NCBI GenBank assembly: GCA_029532415.1
Contig: JAQOTA010000069.1
Span: 620,001 to 684,000 of the forward strand
Source of the DNA: Marasmius tenuissimus
Taxonomy: Eukaryota; Basidiomycota; Agaricomycetes; Agaricales; Marasmiaceae
Reading direction: 5' to 3'
DNA length: 64,000 bases
The translations under genes were made by a program, and so were the position numbers. A model generated the notes under the pieces. It did not search any database. It saw nothing but the letters and a program-made list of their open reading frames with translations, and was not told where the DNA came from. Positions within the stretch are counted from its first letter, which is position 1; each line of letters begins with the position of its first letter. Below are positions 56,740-64,000 of the stretch, piece by piece.

Positions 56740-58028
56740 CGACAATGAGAGGAAGCTATCGCTAGGTTTGTTGTTGACAGATCAGTAGTCTGAAGGGCTT
56801 ATGTGTGCAATTTATGGGGGACGCCGTTCTTTGTGCTCCATGATTCCTTTACTGGTAAGTCACCTTGGGATTGACTCGAAGTTGAGGCGCCCCCGATGAA
56901 GATGGGGTTTCTTGTCGAAGTCGGAGGAGGGAGTTGCTCCGAACAGCTGCCAACAAATCATTGATATATTTCCCGCCCCGGTAGATGGTGCCCAGGCACT
57001 CTACCGGTTTGCCCTGCCCGTATCTTAGAAACCGTCTGGCTCACCAGTGAAGAAAAGAAAGCCTTCACGGAATCAAAATGCCTTGAATGTATCGTCGAGC
57101 ATTGACTCTATCCTGGACTCACGCGGCGCTCGCCGCTGCTAAATTCCGTAGGTTCGATATCTAGTACCTGGATTGACTATCATCATTCAACGGTGACGGT
57201 CTGCGGCTTGAGGAGACTGAGCTTTCCGTGTTCAAAGGACAGCTCTGTGTGCCTTTTCCAATTGAAAAAAGAATTCTTGAACTTGTTTTCATCATGTCAT
57301 GTATTCCATGGCGGCAGAAAACATGCTTACTCGTGGTTTCGAGGAAATTGGGATTGGTGCTGTGAGTGAGTGAGGTTACAGCTCCGAGTCAACAGGATCC
57401 GTTGACTTTTATGAAAGCTTAATCAAGTCGACCGCGGCAGTACATACGTAAGTACCATGGCATCTCGATAGTGCCTATTTCTCTACTTATACCAAAGTTG
57501 CTGAGTGTCGAACGTTGATGAGAACAGGCGGTGCATGTAAGTAGGAGTCGGTGAATGGATTACCGGCTCCGAGTCAATCTTGAAGCTTGAAGCTTGAAAC
57601 CTGGTCGCAGGATCCACAGAAATAGACTGAAACCAAGATCGGCTTGGCAGTGATCTTATGTGCTCAAAGGTGATGGAATCGACCTCACATACACTGAGGT
57701 GCCCTATCACACTCCCAGGATTTGCGGACATGTCAAATCTCAATGAGTCTCCCACGTCGGATCCAGTGCCTGTATGGATTCCGCTTCGCGCCCCAGGCCG
57801 GGCGCCTCCGCCTGCGACTAGGTTTGCAAGCTGACATGGACATCCCAAGCGCCGTATACATCATGAAGTCGTTACTGACATTACAAATTAACTACAATTA
57901 GTTCGCATAGTGATACACAACTGTCCCAAAAGTTGTCCTGGAGTGGTAATGATACAGTGTTGTACATTGCGTGTGTTCGTAGGACCGCTCGTAAAGTAAT
58001 GATACGTCAAAAGAAAAATGAGTGTGTT
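56740..58028. repeat. Second copy of the astacin I upstream duplication, plus spacer
   Basis: From 56740 to about 57370 this is the diverged copy of the I promoter region, without the MITE. From about 57500 to 57920 it parallels 55960-56400. The rest is spacer downstream of FAB1. A reverse-strand open frame at 57483-57848 has no family features and is not supported. Confidence 0.55.
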
Positions 58029-61000
58029 TCAAAGCACATTAGAGAGGGAATTAAGATCGCTTAAGATTCGAGTCTCTGCGTCTAGAGGTTTCGACCATTT
58101 ATCTGGTCGAGTGGGACTTGAATTCAGTACTCCTGTTTTAGACGAGAGGCAGGGAAGAACGTACCGGGACATGCGAGGAAATACCGTTCGAGTGCGGAAA
58201 CGAAACGTTCTTGATATTCGTTGGGAGGTACGACGGTGACTTCTTTCCCGCCAGCACTTAAACCTTGCTTCGCTTTGTATTCCAGGGTCTTCGCGAAGGT
58301 GTAGCTACCTGTTAGAAGAGGAAGACGTCAGGGGGCGTAAGCTTGAGAGAGGAAAACAACTGACCAATAGTGTCCACCAAACCACAAGCGATCTCCTTGC
58401 TCTTAGTATCGACACCTAGCAAAAGCCTTATCGCAGAGTCAGACCTCGTGTGACACACACGCTCTCTCGAGAAGATGGAACAACTGACGAATAATCCATA
58501 ATATTACTCCTCGCAAGAAACTCCGCATCGTTCCGTATAGCCTCCCTCAACACCAACTTTGAATGCGGCCTCACGAGCGTCAACGTCTGCTGCTGTCCCT
58601 CGATCCACTCCCCATCGAACAACGTCTTCGAAGACCCAGCGCCCGCTTTCACTTTGCGTCCCTGGATACCTTTGAGGTCGAACGTCTTGTCGATGGTTTG
58701 GTTGTAGAAGAGGTTTTCCATGACTAGGAGGTCGGCTTTGGATTGGACGGTGCCGGTCTCGAGGTTTCGGATCTCGATCGTGTAAAATCCGACTAGTTTG
58801 GCGAGGACGGTGGCTTTGGAAGCGGTCGAATCGAGGTATCGGAAATAGGATGGTGCTAGATCGATGAGGACTTGTCTAAATAACAGTCCAAGATAAGTGC
58901 GAGTTTCCTTCGGGGTAGGGAAGGACTTACAAATCAGCCACATTCCACGCATTAACCAACGTCTTAATAATAAACCTATCATCCGACGTCTTCCAAAAAT
59001 TAGACTTGCTCTTCCCACCTTCCGCAGACCAATTCTGGCTCTTGGACAAACTCCTCAAGAAGATATCGTCCACTCCACACCGTTTCCGGAGGATATCAAA
59101 CTGTTTGGCGTAGTAAGCCGTACAGCTGAATTTGAGCCGTTTGCCGACGGTCCAGTCGTATTTGATGTGTGGACGTTCGTCGATGGGGGCTATCTCTGCG
59201 GAGAGGAGACCGTGGTGTTTGGTGGTACTGGTAGTTGATGCGGAGGATTGAGGACGAGAGATGGCGTCTGCTGGGTTGTTGTTCAACATAGCGCGCATGG
59301 CGGTAGTGAGACCACCTAGAGTAGAAAATGGGTATCGGCTAGAACTAGTGGGGGTAGTGGTGGTGGTAGTGGTGGTGGTGGGGACGTCTTTGACGGGAAC
59401 CGGAGGAGGCGGAAGGTAACTCCCCTTATTAGCCACAGCTGAAGCCAAACTCAACCTCCCCGTGTCGCTCCCATCAGCAGCCTCCAAAGTGGAATTGTTA
59501 CTCTCGATGGATAAAATCGACGGTGCTTTCCCCCTCTTGATATGGGCATCGCCGAAGAAATTTGACCAAGGGGGCTCGGTGGATCTTCCTGACATTGCTG
59601 ATCCGGGTCGAGAGGATACCTCTGATCCGGCTTTCAAAGAGGAAGAAGAAGACGAAGAAGCCGTCGCGGCGTCTAATTCCTGAATGATCTTGTCCGCAGC
59701 AGAAGAATTTCCACCGGCGGTGGGAAGACCACTGATAACCTCTCCTCCTGCCGCCTCCTTGCTAATCTGAACATCAGGCTTCGACCAAGCGGAGGGTGGA
59801 GCAGCAGCAGTCGCGGTACTCGGACGGCTGTCACTCGTGCTGCTACCACCAAGAGCACTACTGAGCAACCGACTCCCTTCCCTTCCCAAAGTCGCGATAC
59901 GGGACCCACTGAGGATACCCCCCATCCCCATCGAGGAATTAGACGCGTCTGAGGAGGAGGTACCGGGAGCTTTTTGCCTTAGAACTTCTCGAATCGATAG
60001 TAAACCCGAAGGATCCCTAGGATGCTCTTTCCTGCTGATCACAGCAGAATACGCCTCTGGTTCGTGCCAAATAACATCTTCCTGATCCGGGTCTGGCTGT
60101 GAAGCAGCTGAAGATCGGAATAGTCGATATCCAGTCGTTGAGAAGAACGAGGAAGAGGAAGAAGAGGATGGAGGAGGACCAGAAATCGTAGACGAAGCTT
60201 CCGACGCAACCACACTCACCGGACGTGCCCCAACCCCCGACATCGCCCCCAACTCGGCCTTAAACGCATCCGTCCCAAGCGTAAAAGCGATGATACTCCC
60301 CCAATCGTCTTCCCGAACGATAATGTTCCCTCCGGGAACGACGTGGCAGGATTTATGCCACCATCGGGGTTCGTGTACGTATAACGAGAGCTTTCCCGGT
60401 TCTTCTTCCTTCCTCTCCTTCTCCTTCTTCTTTTCGCGATCGAGGTGAACGACTTTAAGACCCAACCCCATGTGTTTCTTCTGCCACGCTGCCAGACGTC
60501 TCTCAACCCCCTTCGCGGCGCTTAGGAACGCTCGTCTGACTTCGTTCAGAGAAGACGGGGAGGTTTGGGAGAGTTGGGTGTAGAGCGATTGTTCGGTTCG
60601 ATGGAACGTCTGTCTGAGGTTGGAAAGTAGGAGTGTTGGGTCCTTGGTACCCTCCTGAGACGACGTTGAAGTATCAGAGGCGAAAGAGGAGGCCATGGAG
60701 TCGTTACTGGGCATGGAAGGTAAAACCGGTCGTGTCGCTTTGGGTGTACCTGTGGGAGTGGAACCTTCTTCCTCCTCGTCCGTCGTCGTCCGAGGTTGAA
60801 AGTAATTCTCCTTGTTAGTCGGGGTGGTAGGCGTAGACGCAGCGGGTGGTAACCCCTCAGGCCCAGGCCCAGGTCTCGGAGTGGGCAGAGGATCGAAATC
60901 GTCGTACGCGTCGTCTGACGAAGGAAGTCTCGGTAAAGACTTTTTCGAATTCGAACCGCCGAGCGAGTGGGTGGGGCCGTCGTCCACCACCCCTAGTCGG

Positions 61001-64000
61001 GTTTCCTAAAACGGGGGTTAGTTGATAAGAACACCACGAGTATAGATGTAGAGGTACTCACCAACATATCAACATGATCACCCACTCCTTCCCACCACAC
61101 TTTAATCTCCCTCCTCAACTTTTTCTTCTCCTCCTCCTCTTCCTCCTCGACCCCACCCCCCTCCACCTCCTCCTCCTTCCCACCCCCACCACCCAAAACA
61201 GACAACCCACGAACGATCTGCACACGAGGAACTCTCAACTCGAACACCTCATCGATCACGTCGATCGAAAACGACACCACATGCGTCCGGTTCGAAAAGT
61301 TGCGGACGATGTTGAATCGAGTGGAGGGTAATCGATCATTGTCGTCTTCGTCTTCGTCGGTGGTGTTGGTGGGGTTGGATACGATGCGTGAGGGCGTAGG
61401 TGTAGGGTCGTCCTCCTCAGGTGTGGCTGGATTCCGAAGCGAACTCGATTTTTTCACCATCCCGACGTTGGGCCAACCTAGACTACGGCGGCTTGAGGAC
61501 GACGAGGACGAGGACTTTGAGAACGCACTGGTGTTGGTGGGAGAGGTGGCCCGTTCTTCGTCGGATAAAGCTCGTGTGATTGGTGGTGGTGAAGGAACGA
61601 TGGAAGAGGATGGAGGAGACGAATTCGTCCTCGAATGGACTTGAGGAGAACGGGTGTGTTCGCAGAGGGGAGAATCCATCGTGCACAAGGAAGGTGAGTA
61701 GATCAACAGTTCGAGGAATTTGCCAAAGGGGAGTAGGCTGTAAAGTCAGAACGGTGTTGATATTAGTACGTGTGTGGTTTTTTGGGGGAGAGGGGGGGAA
61801 ACACTCACAAAGTCCCATCACTCATCGATATTCTTCCTTCCCCCCAGTTGTCTTTTTCACAGACCGCACAGCTCATCCACATTTCGACGGACCCTTCGAC
61901 ATCGTCACCATTGACTGGTTGTTGTTGTTGAACTTGAGGATCCTTCACTTCTTTCTCAGGGACACCCGTGTCGCTCTTGGCACGAGCTGCAGTAGGAGCA
62001 GTCAAACTCCGACTTCCAGAAGAAGAAGCCAACCCAAGACTCGAACTCGAACTCGACTTTACCCCCGTCCCCGCCCCCATCCCCAACTCGCGTTTCGTAC
62101 GATCCATCTCTGAAACGATAACAGTCACCCTAACGCCTCCATGAATAAACCTCACTTCGTGTTTCCCCCGTTTCATCTTACACATCGAAGAGGCTTCCCC
62201 CTCATCGTCGTCCTTCTTCTCTTGCTTCGGATTCGTCGTACCCCCCCTCGTCCGACGCAAGACGTTCCCATACGTCGTATCAGCTATACAAGGCCTATCT
62301 GCGCCTTCCAACCAATCTCGGATCATCTCTCCCAAGCAAGGTCCGCCTTGTACGTCTGTCCCCGTACGCGTGTTGGTACTACTACTACTAAAAGCGAACG
62401 TCTCCCATCGCGGTGGTTGGGTGTTTGCGCATGGGATAAACTTTTTTTGTCGTCGGGGTTTTCTGTTTGCTTTGGATTTGGATTTGGGCGTGGACATGGA
62501 GATGGACGCGATGGACGGTGTTGAGGGGGACGTTTCGGGACTGGGAGCTTTAGATGTGGGAGGGGTGGTTTGTTGTTCTTGGATTGCGAGTTCTACTTGG
62601 TCGGTATTGTTATCCTTCTCCTCCTCCTCCTCGTCGTCGTCGTCTGGAAAGCTAGAAGCCGAGTCTTCAACGGGAACGTGGACGGATGCTAGAGCGGTTA
62701 GAGCTTGATGTTTCAAGAACCCTTTGGTTCCTAACATCCCCGCACCGAGTGTTGGGTGATTGGTCGAGCTGACGCACGAGCTCGATGATGACCCCCCGCC
62801 CCGATCGTCGTCCCACCCGAGGAGCTCTTTGAGTGCGACGCGTTCGTCACCTCTGATTTTACCTGGTGAGCTATCGCGTTCGCGGTCGGCGAGTTTGATG
62901 AGGAGACCTGGGAGGTCGATGTTCTTGCCGACGCCGGGGGAGGTGGAGAAGAGTTCTTTGGATTCGGTGAGGCGGTTTAGGAGGGAGGTGAAGGGGAGTG
63001 CTGGAGGGTCCTGATCGTCGGTCTTCTTGGGAGGTTGAGGGCCTTTGAGTGTAGAAGTGGGAGAGAGGGAATGGAAAGCTGAGGAGGAGAATGAGAATCG
63101 TCGGATTCGGCTACCGAAAAGGTCGCTGCGGCTACCGCTGTCCACGGAAGACCGAGCGGGGGTTTCGTCTACCGGGTCGTGTTCAACATCCGGAGAGGAA
63201 CGGATATCCAAGGAAGCACCGCGGGAGGCTGTGAGTGGGAGGTCTGATTCTTGGGATTTCGGAGAGTGTGAGCGGCCGAGGCTCCGCTTTGAGAAGAATG
63301 AGAGGATGCCGTTGGGGAGGGGGATTATAGATCCTTTACTCGCTTGGGGCTTCGGTTGCTGTGGTGGTGGTGGAGGAGTGGGTGGCCTATGATCCGAGTC
63401 GTAGGAATACTTGTGTTCTCCGAGTTTGGGACGCTGGAGAGCTGAGGTTGCGCCGTGGCTCAAGACGCGATTGCGAAGACCGGATGGACGACGAAGGGTT
63501 CTCGACCTGGAAGCGGAGATGGAGGATGGGGAGGGGAACGTTAACGGAACGCCGGCGTCGGCCCACAGGTGTTGTTCGAGGAGCAGTGACAAGTGTTGGT
63601 AGACGGTCAATTTGATGACTTTGGAGAGCAAAGCGTGGAATGACGATGATCCTGGTACTGATGCAAACTGAAAGGTACCGCCCACGACCCTCAAAGGGGT
63701 GGTGGACGACAAGAGTGAGGCTGTTGACTGTGATCAGTGTCGTAGAAACGAGCTATGATCTGGATAGCACATACACGACCATTCGTCATACCCGTACAAC
63801 AATACGCTGCCCTGAACCTGGTCCGGAAAAGCGAATACACCTGGCTTGAAGGTACACTGAATTTGAGTGGGAATGATATCGAACCCACTGTCTTGTTCAG
63901 GAAGAGCGACTCGACTTCCAACTGGCGCCAAACAAAGCAAGAGATGTTTGGACACAGGCAACGGCGTGGGTGGATTGGGCTGAGCCGCCAGTTCACGGAG
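58029..64000 (-). CDS. FAB1: FAB1/PIKfyve phosphatidylinositol-3-phosphate 5-kinase, C-terminal part
   Basis: Partial; the gene continues beyond the right edge. Exons (reverse): 64000-63775 (incomplete), 63720-61809, 61737-61062, 61005-58931, 58875-58489, 58426-58365, 58308-58165, 58102-58029; frames join throughout. The 3' end encodes the lipid kinase domain: FSCTAYYAKQFDILRKRCG, FWKTSDDRFIIKTL, LVMENLFYNQ, FDLKGIQGRKV, SNIMDYSLLLGVD, GLVDTIGSYTFAKTLE, and a tail with VVPPNEYQERF. DLKG and MDYSLLLGVD are the Fab1-type catalytic and metal motifs. Upstream lie long Ser/Pro/Asp/Glu-rich stretches and a LPFGKFLELL block that fits the middle conserved region. The FYVE and chaperonin-like domains would lie largely outside the window. 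It makes PI(3,5)P2 on vacuolar and endosomal membranes. Confidence 0.9.

Noticed and set aside
57483..57848. Reverse-strand open frame of 121 codons downstream of FAB1
   Set aside because: No recognisable motif; it overlaps duplicated spacer sequence, and its counterpart near 56 kb is not open in the same frame.
62141..62708. Long forward open frames opposite FAB1
   Set aside because: They are shadows of the low-complexity FAB1 exons on the other strand.
1..64000. tRNA, rRNA or CRISPR features
   Set aside because: No cloverleaf-like B-box/A-box pairs, rRNA stretches or spaced direct repeats were recognised by reading; a tRNA scan was not possible here.

Overview
The window looks like a filamentous fungal genome, most likely a basidiomycete of the Agaricomycete kind. 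The genes are cut by many short introns (about 50-65 nt, GT-AG, with some GTCAGT and GC donors). The recognisable proteins are fungal housekeeping kinases and lipid enzymes, fungal-type P450s and a lineage-specific metalloprotease family. No tRNA, rRNA or bacterial feature was seen. The species cannot be named from the sequence.

Layout. 0.4-1.7 kb: a steroid 5-alpha-reductase-type membrane enzyme (+). 2.1-3.6 kb: an intact Aurora kinase (+). 4.3-36.0 kb: an array of eight full-length or near full-length genes for an astacin-type zinc metalloprotease joined to a C-terminal chain of about seven propeller-like repeats (A-, B+ broken, C-, D+, E-, F+, G-, H-), plus a relic at 37.3 kb. 38.6-40.0 kb: an intact protein kinase A catalytic subunit (+). 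41.1-42.4 kb: 3-ketodihydrosphingosine reductase (-). 42.8-52.3 kb: three tandem P450 genes (two intact, one dead) with duplicated scraps of the reductase and P450 5' ends between them. 52.4-54.5 kb: another astacin gene (I, -). 56.4-56.7 kb: its truncated duplicate (J). 58.0 kb to the window edge: the C-terminal part of FAB1 phosphatidylinositol-3-phosphate 5-kinase (-), running off the right end.

The most informative structure is the 2-40 kb block. Two decayed chimeras, each with the 5' half of the PKA gene fused head to tail to the promoter and body of the Aurora gene, lie at 15.4-17.2 kb and 25.0-26.8 kb. The intact Aurora gene sits at the left edge and the intact PKA gene at the right edge. 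This is the signature expected if the segment Aurora-astacins-PKA was amplified in tandem: each chimera marks a junction between repeat units. The kinase copies at the junctions decayed, while most protease copies kept an intact zinc site and Met-turn. The amplification therefore multiplied the protease genes and left the flanking kinases single-copy.

The block has also collected TIR elements: a TA-flanked element with long subterminal inverted repeats at 6.5-7.8 kb, an 0.9 kb element inside protease pseudogene B, a small TA-flanked MITE at 14.9-15.3 kb, a Tc1/mariner relic with arms of 200 bp or more at 32.9-33.75 kb, and a 282 bp fold-back MITE at 55.2 kb. Genes G and H share an almost identical block of about 577 bp, introns included, which points to recent gene conversion or duplication.
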